The notes under the pieces: generated by a model
Database searches by the model: none
Seen by the model: only the letters and a program-made list of their open reading frames with translations
What the model was told of the DNA's origin: nothing
Translations under genes and position numbers: made by a program
NCBI RefSeq assembly: GCF_015354735.1
Contig: NZ_JACEFJ010000011.1
Coordinates: 116,363 to 180,362, forward strand
DNA: 64,000 nucleotides
Source: Pararhodonellum marinum
GTDB taxonomy: Bacteria > Bacteroidota > Bacteroidia > Cytophagales > Cyclobacteriaceae
Reading direction: 5' to 3'
Shown: one piece after another, positions 1 through 9,011 of the stretch
How positions within the stretch are numbered: position 1 is the stretch's first letter
Layout: every line of letters starts with the position of its first letter

Positions 1-188
1 ACTTGAGTATACTCAATTTTAAAAGTTAAAGTAGTCAATCATAGAACGCTTAGAATGAGAGGTAACCCAAAATCTACTTAACATCCACCTAAAATCCATC
101 AATATCTCCATCAGTAAATCCATCATTATAGTGGCTTTCATTCCTAGGAATCAGAATAATTTCTTAAATTAGAACAAATACCTTTCAC

Positions 189-605
189 ATGAAGCCCATA
201 GAAAAAAACTGCGAAAAATGTCTGGAGGATTTCAAAGAAGCACTGAATGAGCTGAAAGAAACCATAGATCTGGCTGAAAAAAAAGAGGACATGGACCGAT
301 ATGGGCACAAAATCATCAGGACTTTCGAACTCACCCATGAACTTGCCTTGACCACCATGGCAGAATATTTCAGAAAGGAAAGCAAAAAAACCTTTTCAGG
401 CTCCCGGGATACCACCCTGGAGGCCTTCCATGCCGATCTGATTGACGATGGTTCGGGATGGTTGGAAATGATCATCTGCCGGATCAAAATCACCCCAATT
501 TATGAGGCAAACCATGACCGGGAGTTGATTGAAAATATCCGGCATAAGTACCTTTTGCTTTTAGAAAATTTTGGGAGAAAGATGAGCCGCATCGTAGATT
601 CCTGA
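189..605 (+). CDS. HI0074-family nucleotidyltransferase-binding (HEPN-like) protein, orphan
   Basis: The 138-residue all-helical protein matches the HI0074 'nucleotidyltransferase substrate-binding' family, the HEPN half of MNT/HEPN toxin-antitoxin modules. The family core FELTHELAL is at residues 46-54 and the SRDTTLEAFHADLI block follows at about 72-85. In the family the next block usually carries an R-N-x-x-x-H HEPN motif. Here the equivalent stretch after W91 is R98-I-K-I-T-P103, so the histidine and asparagine are gone. The MNT partner normally sits directly upstream, but all three plus-strand frames of bases 1-188 are closed by stops and none encodes it. An MNT relic does exist far away near 10.4 kb. 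The family call is fairly secure. RNase activity is doubtful, so this may be a decaying or repurposed antitoxin-module component. Confidence 0.8.
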   Translation: MKPIEKNCEKCLEDFKEALNELKETIDLAEKKEDMDRYGHKIIRTFELTHELALTTMAEYFRKESKKTFSGSRDTTLEAFHADLIDDGSGWLEMIICRIKITPIYEANHDRELIENIRHKYLLLLENFGRKMSRIVDS

Positions 606-643
606 AAATATTGCTCATTTTGATAATTTTTTTTTGCTTCCCT

Positions 644-672
644 TGTCGCACTTTCTATACCACTTGCGTCTT
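644..672 (+). promoter_or_regulatory. putative ECF-type promoter TGTCGCA-N16-CGTCTT
   Basis: TGTCGCA (644-650) and CGTCTT (667-672) are separated by exactly 16 bases and lie about 40 bases before the ATG at 714. The same two boxes with the same spacing occur at 59493-59521 before the serpin gene. CGTC-type -10 boxes are typical of ECF sigma factors. The assignment is inferred from this repetition within the window. Confidence 0.5.
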
Positions 673-713
673 ATCTTCAAACAGGCTTTTTTTACAACCA
701 AAATCTCAAAATT

Positions 714-1994
714 ATGGGCAGATCGCTATACCTCCGTCACAATTGGTCTTTGAACTTTCTTTTATCCCTTTTTATGGTACTGCTGCTTCCGGCATGTCAG
801 GATGAAGTAGAGACCACCTATACCTACCATACACAGGTTCCCGTGTTTTTGCAGATCAATACTTTCCGGGAAGCTGAAATTATCATTGAGCCGGGCAAGC
901 AACTGGAAAATCCCGGCAAGATATACATTTACGGAGATTACCTTTTTGTGAACGAGCCCAAGAAAGGCATCCACATCATCAACAACCAAAACCCCTCCAA
1001 TCCCGTCAACATCAACTTTATCAACGTGCCGGGAACAGTGGATATGGCCATCAATTCCAATATCCTCTATGCCGACAGTTATGTGGACCTTGTAGCCTTT
1101 GACATCAGCAATCCACAGGATATCAAAGTGGTCAAAAGGGTGGAGGACGTATTCCCAAATATCTACACCCATCAGGAAACAGGAACTTTTGTTACGTATA
1201 AAGATACGGTCATCACCACCACCAACCGCATGATGCCCAACAGAGGATGGGGAAATGGCTTATTTTTCTCGGATGCAGCAGGTTTTTCTAGTCAAAGGTC
1301 TGAATCGGGAGGACAAAGCTATGGTCAGGGTGGCTCCATGGCCAGGTTTACCCTGATGAGTGGGCACCTCTACGCAGTGAACGATTATGAATTGAGGGTT
1401 TTTGATGTACAGTCTCCCACAGAACCTGCTTATCTGGACAAGATCAATCTGGGTTGGGGCATAGAGACGATTTTTCCCTTTCAGGATAAACTCTTTATCG
1501 GTTCCATGACAGGCATGCACATCTATGATGCCAGCCAACCATCCAGTCCCAAGAAAATGGCGGTATATGAACACGTTACCGCCTGTGACCCTGTGGTCGT
1601 CAATGAGAACTATGCCTTTGTCACCCTCAGGTCAGGGATGATGTGCCGCATGGATGTGGATCAACTTCAGGTCATCGATATCAAAAACCCTTACCAACCC
1701 AAGCTGCTGAAGGCCTATCCTATGGACAACCCACACGGTTTGGGCCTGGCTGGAGACTACCTTTACTTGGCAGAGGGGTTACATGGTCTAAAAAGCTTCA
1801 ATGTATCCGATGTGCTGCGGGTGTCAGAAAATCAGCTGGAACACCTGAAAGAGATGAAATCCGTGGACATCATTCCGGGCCCAAAAGCCCTTATCGTCAT
1901 CGGTCCGGACGGGGTCTGCCAGTTTGATTACAGCAATCCAGAAAAATTAAGAAAACTCAGTTGCATCGATGTCCGCAACCCGATGCCCCTTTAA
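714..1994 (+). CDS. LVIVD-repeat beta-propeller lipoprotein
   Basis: The 426-residue protein starts with a hydrophobic segment ending in a lipobox (LLPAC, Cys28), so it is probably an exported lipoprotein. The body consists of repeated blocks of the type 'V.AFDISNPQDIKVVKRV' and 'LRVFDVQSPTEPAYLDKI', the LVIVD repeat of secreted beta-propellers. Such proteins are usually surface-exposed binding or scaffold proteins; the ligand is unknown. The next gene starts 18 bases after its stop and encodes a small barrel-like protein, so the two are probably co-transcribed. A promoter-like element at 644-672 would give a leader of about 35 bases and supports the ATG at 714. Confidence 0.8.
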   Translation: MGRSLYLRHNWSLNFLLSLFMVLLLPACQDEVETTYTYHTQVPVFLQINTFREAEIIIEPGKQLENPGKIYIYGDYLFVNEPKKGIHIINNQNPSNPVNINFINVPGTVDMAINSNILYADSYVDLVAFDISNPQDIKVVKRVEDVFPNIYTHQETGTFVTYKDTVITTTNRMMPNRGWGNGLFFSDAAGFSSQRSESGGQSYGQGGSMARFTLMSGHLYAVNDYELRVFDVQSPTEPAYLDKINLGWGIETIFPFQDKLFIGSMTGMHIYDASQPSSPKKMAVYEHVTACDPVVVNENYAFVTLRSGMMCRMDVDQLQVIDIKNPYQPKLLKAYPMDNPHGLGLAGDYLYLAEGLHGLKSFNVSDVLRVSENQLEHLKEMKSVDIIPGPKALIVIGPDGVCQFDYSNPEKLRKLSCIDVRNPMPL

Positions 1995-2012
1995 TTGCTG
2001 AGAATTGTAGAT

Positions 2013-2615
2013 ATGAAAACTTTAAGTGCAGCCTCTTTTTTATTGGTCCTCCTGATGGGTTCCGCTTTTGCCCAAAACATGCCCTTTGTCAACCAAACCG
2101 AAATCGGTGTTCAAAGGGGAAGCAATGAATTTGCTAATAGGACCAACTTTACTTTTCAGACTTTTAATGGCGTCCGTATCAATCCCTACCATGAATTTGG
2201 ATTTTTTATAGGGATGGACACCTATCCCGGTCTTCATTTGATGCCTCTGGGAATGGGCTGGAGAGGTATCCTGGAAAAAGAGCGCAAGTTCAGTCCCTAT
2301 CTGTCCATGGATATTGGGTATGGTTCTACCCTTTTGGAAAAAATGGAACTCGATGAGTGGAACAGACATTCCTGGTATGATGGCGGGATGCTCTTCCATC
2401 CATCGATAGGTCTCCGCAAAAAAACCAAAGGAAAAACCCAACTCAGTCTCAGCTTTGGATATAAATTCCAGACCGTCCATTATTATGAAGGCAATCCCCT
2501 CACCGGTTCCTTGCCTTCCGGGGCCAATCGCACCGATCCCTCCCATTGGAGCTATCTCCAGGCCAGCCGGCTTCAATTCCACAACCTGGTCCTAAAAATG
2601 GGTCTGGTTTTTTAA
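2013..2615 (+). CDS. outer-membrane beta-barrel-like protein of unknown function
   Basis: The 200-residue protein has a clear signal peptide (MKTLSAASFLLVLLMGSAFAQ). The frame is open from a TTG at 1995, but the ATG at 2013 gives the proper signal peptide and is preferred. After the signal it is rich in alternating aromatic and polar strands (GVRINPYHEFGFFIGMDTYP, LSLSFGYKFQTVHYYEG) and ends ...VLKMGLVF. This pattern, with a C-terminal aromatic residue, is typical of small outer-membrane barrels. It follows the LVIVD lipoprotein gene by 18 bases, so the two may form a surface pair. It ends 20 bases from the convergent Dph6-like gene. I do not recognise a named family. Confidence 0.65.
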   Translation: MKTLSAASFLLVLLMGSAFAQNMPFVNQTEIGVQRGSNEFANRTNFTFQTFNGVRINPYHEFGFFIGMDTYPGLHLMPLGMGWRGILEKERKFSPYLSMDIGYGSTLLEKMELDEWNRHSWYDGGMLFHPSIGLRKKTKGKTQLSLSFGYKFQTVHYYEGNPLTGSLPSGANRTDPSHWSYLQASRLQFHNLVLKMGLVF

Positions 2616-2635
2616 TCGGATAAATCCTACAACAG

Positions 2636-3358
2636 CTAATCAGCTGACAGATGAAGGTCTGCAAACCAATATTCCTGCTTTTTTTCTTCCCCATTGGCCA
2701 AGGTAAAGGAATAGGATTTAGAGATAATTTCTTTCATCTTCACCGCAACAGATTGGGAAAAAATGGGACCATCCACGCAAAAGGTATGGAATTCCCCATT
2801 TTCCCCACATGGATCGAGGTCCGGAGGAAGCCCGGCCAAAAAGTCTGGATCAAAGGCTTTTCCCATCCATTTTTTCTGGATCTTTTCGGAATCGGCTGCA
2901 CAGATTAAAGTTCTAAAACCATTTTGGATAAATTCCTGGGCCAGTTTCTGGGTATCTATTCCCCAGAGTGGAAACAGGGTTTCCATATTTTTTGCTGCGG
3001 ATTGCTTTTCCCTGTATTGCCTTAAGTCCTCCAAAAAAATATCCCCATAGGCAAGGTGCCTAATGTCCTGGCTCGCTAAAGTATTGAGATAGGCATTGAT
3101 GGCTTTTTCATAGGCTTGGTTATCAGCGCTTGCAGGGTAATAAAGCTTATCAAGCGGCAATCCTACAGCCAAAGCCTGGGCCTCTATCAAGCTTTCGTGT
3201 ATGCCATGCAAGCCTACTCTTCGGGTTTCCTGCCCAAAGGTGGTATGCAATCTGACCACTTGATATTCTGGGGATTGATTCAGTTTCCAAAGGGCAAAGG
3301 CACTGTCTTTCCCCCCTGACCAGCTTAGGGATACAGGGATACTTGCGTATTTTTTCAT
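2636..3358 (-). CDS. Dph6-related ATP pyrophosphatase (diphthine-ammonia ligase family)
   Basis: The 240-residue cytosolic enzyme belongs to the N-type ATP pyrophosphatases. The PP-loop SGGKDS is at residues 14-19, followed by family features such as 'HTTFGQETRRVGLHGI' and 'YGDIFLEDLRQYRE'. The archaeal and eukaryotic members amidate diphthine on elongation factor 2. Bacteria lack diphthamide, so the true substrate of the bacterial branch is not established and the family name should not be read as a function. It lies alone between the convergent barrel gene and the glycosidase gene on the same strand, 111 bases from the latter. Confidence 0.8.
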   Translation of the reverse strand: MKKYASIPVSLSWSGGKDSAFALWKLNQSPEYQVVRLHTTFGQETRRVGLHGIHESLIEAQALAVGLPLDKLYYPASADNQAYEKAINAYLNTLASQDIRHLAYGDIFLEDLRQYREKQSAAKNMETLFPLWGIDTQKLAQEFIQNGFRTLICAADSEKIQKKWMGKAFDPDFLAGLPPDLDPCGENGEFHTFCVDGPIFSQSVAVKMKEIISKSYSFTLANGEEKKQEYWFADLHLSAD

Positions 3359-3469
3359 GATAAAGGTTCAAAATTCGGAATTTTTCAAAGTTACAGGTGG
3401 CACAATTAGGTTTTAAATCATTTGAGTAAAAAGAATTTGGAAGGCTAGAAATTTCATCTGCTGAAAGCC

Positions 3470-5674
3470 TCACGCCAACCTAACCACCCTGACGCAATCC
3501 AACATGGCCTGATTGATCGTTCCGTTCATGTTTTCACAGAAGGCTTCTAAAGAAAGGGTAAAGTGGTGCAATCCTTTTTCCAATGGAAGCTGTATGGAAT
3601 TGCTTTCACCCCATTCATCCCATATCTCCATCCCTCTATGCGGAAAAACAAATGTTCCAATAAAAACATCTTCACGATACAAGGCCCTGATGGCACAGCT
3701 GTTGCCGGTATTAATCGGGCCATTGCCGTTGCTGTAGACAAAGTGCATCGCATAATCCCCGGTCTGAGGAATGGATAATGTAAAAGACAAGGCTTTGTTC
3801 ACCGTCTTACTGATTTCAACATAGCCTTCTCCCCGATAACCGCTGTAGGCTGACAGTACCGGTCCGGCAAATTTCTCCAACTGCACCACACCCATCCCCT
3901 CAGCTGCATTCGCCAATATGGGTGCGCTGGCATAGGATTCCTCTTCCCTGTCGGATATGGCTATTACCTGGTAAACCGCATGGTCTTTTCCGCTTATCGC
4001 AACTTGAGACTTTTCGGTCTGTAAATAAAACTTTCCATTTTTTAAGACTTTATACCCTTTCGCATCATCCTGACCTTCCCAAACCAAGGTGTTTGCATGT
4101 AATTTTGCTTTGGGGGTGTCCGGAGAAAAAAACACTTCCTGTTTGTTGATTTTGCTGAGTGGTCCGGAATGGTTGGTCAAAGAAATTTTTACGTGATGTT
4201 GGCCTTCCAAGGTCAAAGGAATCTGGGGCTTGTCCAAGAGCTGTCCGTCCAGGGAGATGGTTTGAATCTGTCTTCCGAAACCCTCCATTTCCAAATCCAG
4301 TACGACATTTCTTATTTTTAAACCTTGAAGCTGCTTCTTTCCGGTGTATTTTTTGGGGACAGAAGGACTAAAAGTCAGGTAATCTTTTTCAAAACCCAAC
4401 CCAAAAAACACCTTAAATACCATCCCAAGGTTGCCGGCTACACTCCATAACTGCCTGTCGGAGTTGATTTGGGTGCCTGCATGCTCCCCGGAATGGACAA
4501 CAAAATTTTCCTTGTTGGTCAGAAAAAGTGCAGCAGCCCTGTAAATGGCATCCAAACTTTCTGTCAATGCGTCTTCATTCCCCACTTTCGCCGCTGCCAA
4601 GGACCAGAAGGCTTGTACAAAAGGCCATACGCCATCATTGTGATAAGGGGGAATACCAGGGATCTGCGGAAATATACAGGGGATCCCAAACGGGGTAACA
4701 GGAGTTTGGGCAACCACCTGATTCTGTTTGTCATGATCAGCAATATCAAATAGCACACACAACGCTTCTCCTAATGCCTCTGCCCTAGGGGAAAGCAGCT
4801 TATGGGTTCTTCCATAAAGATATTGTCCATAGTAGCCTTTGTCCTCCATCCAAAGGTGCGTGTTGATGGCCGTTTTGATCTTTGCAGCATGGCGGGCATA
4901 CTCCTGTGCAGGTGCATGATCTTCCAATTCAGCGGCTATCAAGGCAAGGAGTTTATTGGCCTGATGGTGGACAGCATTGGTTCCCAAAGCAAGGGATTCA
5001 AAAATATCTGCGGGCTGCATCCATCGCGGATAAGTCTGTTCCCTCCAATCCAAAAAGGAAGATTCTCCCTTGACCAATCCGGTTTTCGGATCGTGTACAT
5101 TTTTCAGGTCATCCTTTACAGAATCCTTGATGACGGGATAGATTTCCTCCAACCAATCCCGATCTCCGGTCACTTGGTAAATTTCATAGGCCGCCAAGGC
5201 CCAGACCACCCTGTCTGAAGATACGGGATAAGCACCTCCGGTTCCCGTGTCCTGAACGATCCTTCCTGATTTTACTTTCCTTCGAAGGCTGTTTTTGGAC
5301 ATTTCAGGTTCCAGGATACCCAAGCCCAGCATGATCCCATAACTTACATCCCGGGTCCATACGCCTTCCCACTTTTCACCTGTCCGGAAGGTTTGATCTG
5401 CTTCTGTGTTTAAGATGACTTCCTCTAAGGAAAGGTTGTACAGCGCATCGATCAGGATTTGCTCACTTTTAAAAGTAGGATAATGGGAAATGTCAGACCT
5501 GAGGGTCCATTTCGCTTTTTGCCGGTTTTGATTGGAGACGATTTCGGTGGGAGAATTGGCCATGGCAACAAAGCCCTCCTGCTCTACTCTGTCGGCTTTG
5601 ACCTGAAATACAGGCTTAGGGCCGTGCTCACTAAATCGGTTTGGATCACTTTTTGGCTTCATACTTCTTCCCAT
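3470..5674 (-). CDS. six-hairpin (alpha/alpha)6 glycoside hydrolase, MGH1/GH63-like
   Basis: This long protein (about 734 residues from the ATG at 5674; the frame is open from a TTG at 5692 and another ATG is at 5662) resembles (alpha/alpha)6-barrel glycosidases. Recognisable blocks are 'WEGVWTRDVSYGIMLGLG' near residue 100, 'AYPVSSDRVVWALAAYE', 'SSFLDWREQTYPRWMQ' and 'PYHNDGVWPFVQAFW', with acidic residues expected for an inverting enzyme. About 200 C-terminal residues look like a beta-sandwich or carbohydrate-binding region. No convincing signal peptide precedes the catalytic part, which is odd for a gene placed 86 bases behind a TonB receptor gene. Either it acts in the cytoplasm or the N-terminus is damaged. 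The exact GH family and substrate cannot be named from sequence reading. Confidence 0.65.
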   Translation of the reverse strand: MGRSMKPKSDPNRFSEHGPKPVFQVKADRVEQEGFVAMANSPTEIVSNQNRQKAKWTLRSDISHYPTFKSEQILIDALYNLSLEEVILNTEADQTFRTGEKWEGVWTRDVSYGIMLGLGILEPEMSKNSLRRKVKSGRIVQDTGTGGAYPVSSDRVVWALAAYEIYQVTGDRDWLEEIYPVIKDSVKDDLKNVHDPKTGLVKGESSFLDWREQTYPRWMQPADIFESLALGTNAVHHQANKLLALIAAELEDHAPAQEYARHAAKIKTAINTHLWMEDKGYYGQYLYGRTHKLLSPRAEALGEALCVLFDIADHDKQNQVVAQTPVTPFGIPCIFPQIPGIPPYHNDGVWPFVQAFWSLAAAKVGNEDALTESLDAIYRAAALFLTNKENFVVHSGEHAGTQINSDRQLWSVAGNLGMVFKVFFGLGFEKDYLTFSPSVPKKYTGKKQLQGLKIRNVVLDLEMEGFGRQIQTISLDGQLLDKPQIPLTLEGQHHVKISLTNHSGPLSKINKQEVFFSPDTPKAKLHANTLVWEGQDDAKGYKVLKNGKFYLQTEKSQVAISGKDHAVYQVIAISDREEESYASAPILANAAEGMGVVQLEKFAGPVLSAYSGYRGEGYVEISKTVNKALSFTLSIPQTGDYAMHFVYSNGNGPINTGNSCAIRALYREDVFIGTFVFPHRGMEIWDEWGESNSIQLPLEKGLHHFTLSLEAFCENMNGTINQAMLDCVRVVRLA

Positions 5675-5760
5675 CAACGCAATAATTACCAAATGATTCT
5701 TGATCGGTTGATATTCATTGATTTTTTTTCCACCATGAAGACGGGAATCACAATATGGCT

Positions 5761-8106
5761 TTAAAACTCAACCCGATAACTAAATATGGGAATCATCGGG
5801 GTGAGGTAGATGGTTTTGATGCTGTTTTCCATGGGTTCAAAATAGCTGCCGAATACATTTTGACGGTTGGTGACATTCTGAATGTCCAAAGCGAGGGTCT
5901 GTGTGGATTTGGGTCGGTTCCGCATCAAGCTGATCCTGACATCGGTTCGGAAATAGGCGGGATTCTGTAATTCGAAAGCCCTCGACTCCACCCATACGGT
6001 CTCTCCTTTGTTGATGGATTCCTCCAGATCAATCGGGGTATTGCGCAGCCCACCTCCATACATTGATTTCAGGTTGATGCCAAATGTCCTGTTTTTCTTC
6101 CATTGGTATTCTTTGCCTGCGGTCAGGACAAAGTTTGCCCCGCCATTGAATCGGGTGTTTCTCCACCTGTTTTCCTCGGTTTTGTAAAGGGAGTTGTACA
6201 AAGAGGCCGACAAAAGGAAGTAGAGGTTGTTGTGGGTAAACTGTTCAAGGGTAAATTCCGCCCCGTAGTTTTTTCCCAGTCCCCGGTTGACCAATGCGTC
6301 AGTGGCAAAAGACCATTCCTGATTGATGATGGAAAAGGTCTGATCTTCGCCTGGTTTGATGGGAATTTGGAACAGGTGCTGGTAATATGCTTCCACTTTC
6401 ATCCTCAGGTAGGGATTCAGGGACCGGTCGTATCCCAAAACCAGATGATGGGACTTGCTCAGTTCGAGTGCTTTGTTGGGCAGAAGGATTTCACCGTTTT
6501 CTTCCTGTCTGGCAAAGTAAGTCCCCAAGGGCTGTACCTGACTGTGCAGACCATATCCCAAGCTGATCCTTTGCTTTTCATCCAATTCATACGCTGCACT
6601 CAGTCGCGGTTCTATTGAATTGGAATTGTTCAGCATCAATTGCAGGTAATGCAGGCCCATATTGAGGGTCAGGCGTTGGCTTGCCCTGATGTTCAGCTGT
6701 GAAAAAGCCTGGACACTTTGGGTGTTGCCCTTGGAATCAATGTTGGTCTCCATTTGCCCAAGGCCTTCCTCATAGGTTTTTTCCTGGACCTTGTAATACA
6801 GTTGATTAAGGAAAATCCCGCTTCTGAGGCTGTATTTTGGAGAAATTTTGGTGTTCAGCACCGAACTGAAGGTGATTTTGGATTGGCCGTTTTCCGAAAA
6901 GAAACGCTCATCATTTTGATATTCCTGATCGAGCCGCCCATATTTATCTCCCATGCTGGTCCCGGATGCCAATAGGGTGGTCTGCAGAAAATTGGATTGT
7001 TTCAGGATATAAGAATGCTTGATGCCTACGGCCCCTGAATTGGAGAAAAAAGTGGAACTGAGCCGGTCAAATTCCCCCGTCCAACTCAAAGAGTCCTTTT
7101 GGGCATTTCTGTTTTGGTCACTCTTACCCCCGAAACCAAAGACGGTAATCGTGCTTTTTTCTCCCGTGGGCAGGAAAAAGTTGAAAGAAAGATCCTGAAA
7201 GTTGGTCACGAAATCCCCCAACGGAACGCCGATTTGAGAAAGGAGAGAAAGGGTAGAATACCGGTAATTGATCAGATAGGAACCTTTGTAGTTGGGGGAA
7301 AATGGCCCTTCAGCAGCAATGTCGGTTCCGAGAAAACTTGCCTGCACCGTAAATTCCCGTTTTTCATTGTTGCCCTTTCTGAGGCTGAGGTCAAATACCC
7401 CGGAAAGGGCATTGCCATATTCCGCCGGGAAGGCCCCGGTGATAAAGTCCGAATTGGTCAGCAACTGGGCGCTAAGGATGGAGATGCCCCCTCCCGCCGA
7501 ACCCGGGAAGGCAAAGTGGTTGGGATTGGGAATGTCTATGCCTTCCATTCTCCAAAGGAGTCCATTGGGGTTGTTGCCCCGGATAGAAATGTGGTTGTTG
7601 CCATCATCGGTGCTCACCACGCCTGAGTAGGAAGATGCCATCCTGGCTGGATCATTGACCGCTGCGGCAAACTTCCGGGTTTCTTCCACCGAGAAAGTCC
7701 TGCCGCTCACTCCGATCATTTCATTGATGGTCCTGTCCTTGTCTGCAGCCAGGACCACCACTTCCTGCATCTGACTGAAATCCTCCTCTATGGTGACGGA
7801 CAAGACCGTTTCTTTCCCGGAATTGACCTGAATCTGAGAAAGCAAGGCATCACGGTAGCCGATAAATCCTACGCGCAGCGTATAAGTTCCAATAGGCACC
7901 TGGGGAATTCTAAAATCACCGTTGCTATCGGTGGTGCTGCCCAAAAGCGGATCGGTGCCCAGGATCATGACCGTAGCGCCGGGCATCGGGGATTTGGTAA
8001 CCTGATCCACCACTTTCCCCCGGATGGTCTGGGTCAGAGTTTGAGATTGCAGTGTATTCAGCCCAAAGCAAAAAAGAACTGCAAGGATTTTTGAAAAGGA
8101 GTTCAT
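5761..8106 (-). CDS. TonB-dependent receptor with carboxypeptidase-like N-terminal domain
   Basis: The 781-residue outer-membrane receptor has a signal peptide (MNSFSKILAVLFCFGLNTLQSQ). It then has a carboxypeptidase-D regulatory-like beta-sandwich ('IRGKVVDQVTKSPMPGATV', about residues 28-112), a plug domain ('SIRGNNPNGLLWRMEGIDIPNPNHF') and a long beta-barrel ending in the usual aromatic C-terminus (FSYRVEF). No SusD partner is adjacent, so it is not a SusCD pair. The downstream gene on the same strand is a glycosidase, which hints at oligosaccharide uptake, but the substrate is inference. A 135-base gap separates it from the next upstream gene. Confidence 0.88.
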   Translation of the reverse strand: MNSFSKILAVLFCFGLNTLQSQTLTQTIRGKVVDQVTKSPMPGATVMILGTDPLLGSTTDSNGDFRIPQVPIGTYTLRVGFIGYRDALLSQIQVNSGKETVLSVTIEEDFSQMQEVVVLAADKDRTINEMIGVSGRTFSVEETRKFAAAVNDPARMASSYSGVVSTDDGNNHISIRGNNPNGLLWRMEGIDIPNPNHFAFPGSAGGGISILSAQLLTNSDFITGAFPAEYGNALSGVFDLSLRKGNNEKREFTVQASFLGTDIAAEGPFSPNYKGSYLINYRYSTLSLLSQIGVPLGDFVTNFQDLSFNFFLPTGEKSTITVFGFGGKSDQNRNAQKDSLSWTGEFDRLSSTFFSNSGAVGIKHSYILKQSNFLQTTLLASGTSMGDKYGRLDQEYQNDERFFSENGQSKITFSSVLNTKISPKYSLRSGIFLNQLYYKVQEKTYEEGLGQMETNIDSKGNTQSVQAFSQLNIRASQRLTLNMGLHYLQLMLNNSNSIEPRLSAAYELDEKQRISLGYGLHSQVQPLGTYFARQEENGEILLPNKALELSKSHHLVLGYDRSLNPYLRMKVEAYYQHLFQIPIKPGEDQTFSIINQEWSFATDALVNRGLGKNYGAEFTLEQFTHNNLYFLLSASLYNSLYKTEENRWRNTRFNGGANFVLTAGKEYQWKKNRTFGINLKSMYGGGLRNTPIDLEESINKGETVWVESRAFELQNPAYFRTDVRISLMRNRPKSTQTLALDIQNVTNRQNVFGSYFEPMENSIKTIYLTPMIPIFSYRVEF

Positions 8107-8241
8107 AATACTGGTTTAGTTTTTCTAATTAAAGTCCAGAAAGTACCTTGGTTTGTTAAAACTTGATAAAATAATTTGGACCGTTCACCTTTTGATTGTT
8201 CACAATTTCACAGCAAGACAATCCAAGTCCGATTTCTGAAA

Positions 8242-8847
8242 TCATCTCCCCCATTTCCCTCCACCAACAAAATACCCTAGTGTAAATCCAAAGTATTCAT
8301 TGGTGGCTTGGCCAATGATCTCTCCGCCTATGTTTTGTAAATTGCTTTTGGGGACAAAGTTGTATTCTACACCAATTCGGAATTTCCCGAGTTCCACCCC
8401 TGCTCTCGCCATAGGCGCCCAAGCAAAATTCGCTTTTAATCGTCCCACATCTTCTGACGAGATATCATTGCTTTCTATTTTGATATTGCTCAAGGCATAA
8501 TATCCAAATCCGGCACCGATATAAGGAGCTACACCACCTTTTCCATAATTGAAATAATAATTGGCCGTACCCAAAACCGATGTATTTGCGCCTAATTCTC
8601 CGCTATAATCATCTGGAATCTCGTAATAGACTAGCTCTTTGGCCAAACCTGCTACTCCCATTCTCAGACCCAGAGCAAGATTGCTCCTGACGAGCACCTG
8701 AGGTTCAAAATTGACCAAGGCACCGATCCCCCCTTCATTTGGGGCAGCTATCCCCAGATCCATTTGAAATCTAAATCTTTCTGCTTCTTGGCTATACGCT
8801 GTGAAGACGATATTCAATAGAATAATCATTGCAATTAGCTTTTTCAT
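8242..8847 (-). CDS. outer-membrane beta-barrel protein
   Basis: The 201-residue protein has a signal peptide (MKKLIAMIILLNIVFTAYSQ). The frame is open for another 37 codons upstream, but the ATG at 8847 gives the signal peptide and is chosen. The mature part reads as a small barrel of the OmpA/OmpW-like 'outer membrane beta-barrel protein' class: 'YIGAGFGYYALSNIK', 'ARAGVELGKFRIGVEYNFVPK' and the terminal 'EYFGFTLGYFVGGG'. It stands as a single gene between the TonB receptor and the first repeat-barrel gene. Function unknown. Confidence 0.7.
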   Translation of the reverse strand: MKKLIAMIILLNIVFTAYSQEAERFRFQMDLGIAAPNEGGIGALVNFEPQVLVRSNLALGLRMGVAGLAKELVYYEIPDDYSGELGANTSVLGTANYYFNYGKGGVAPYIGAGFGYYALSNIKIESNDISSEDVGRLKANFAWAPMARAGVELGKFRIGVEYNFVPKSNLQNIGGEIIGQATNEYFGFTLGYFVGGGKWGR

Positions 8848-9011
8848 TGTGTTTTGATTGTTTAAGTTTTTCTGAGTCACAATCCCTCCCGTAATGCTCC
8901 TAAGCCGGATTGGATTTGAAATTGGTTGTGTTTTCAAGGGTATGACAATCCATGGCAAGGATACCCCTATTTGCTTGTTGATTTTTTTGTAAAAGGCGTT
9001 TGAAAATCAGG

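Noticed and set aside
1..188. Small minus-strand frame of 39 codons (from about 138 down)
   Set aside because: No similarity to any family, low complexity in Met/Leu, no promoter; treated as chance.
2636..3358. Diphthamide synthesis
   Set aside because: Bacteria lack diphthamide on their elongation factor, so only the ATP-pyrophosphatase family membership is claimed.
3150..3473. Overlapping 107-codon minus-strand frame across the Dph6-like start
   Set aside because: It is a shadow frame of the Dph6-like gene with no protein-like composition.
5761..8106. SusC-type assignment for the receptor
   Set aside because: It is shorter than SusC proteins and has no SusD gene next to it, so the general TonB-dependent receptor call is safer.
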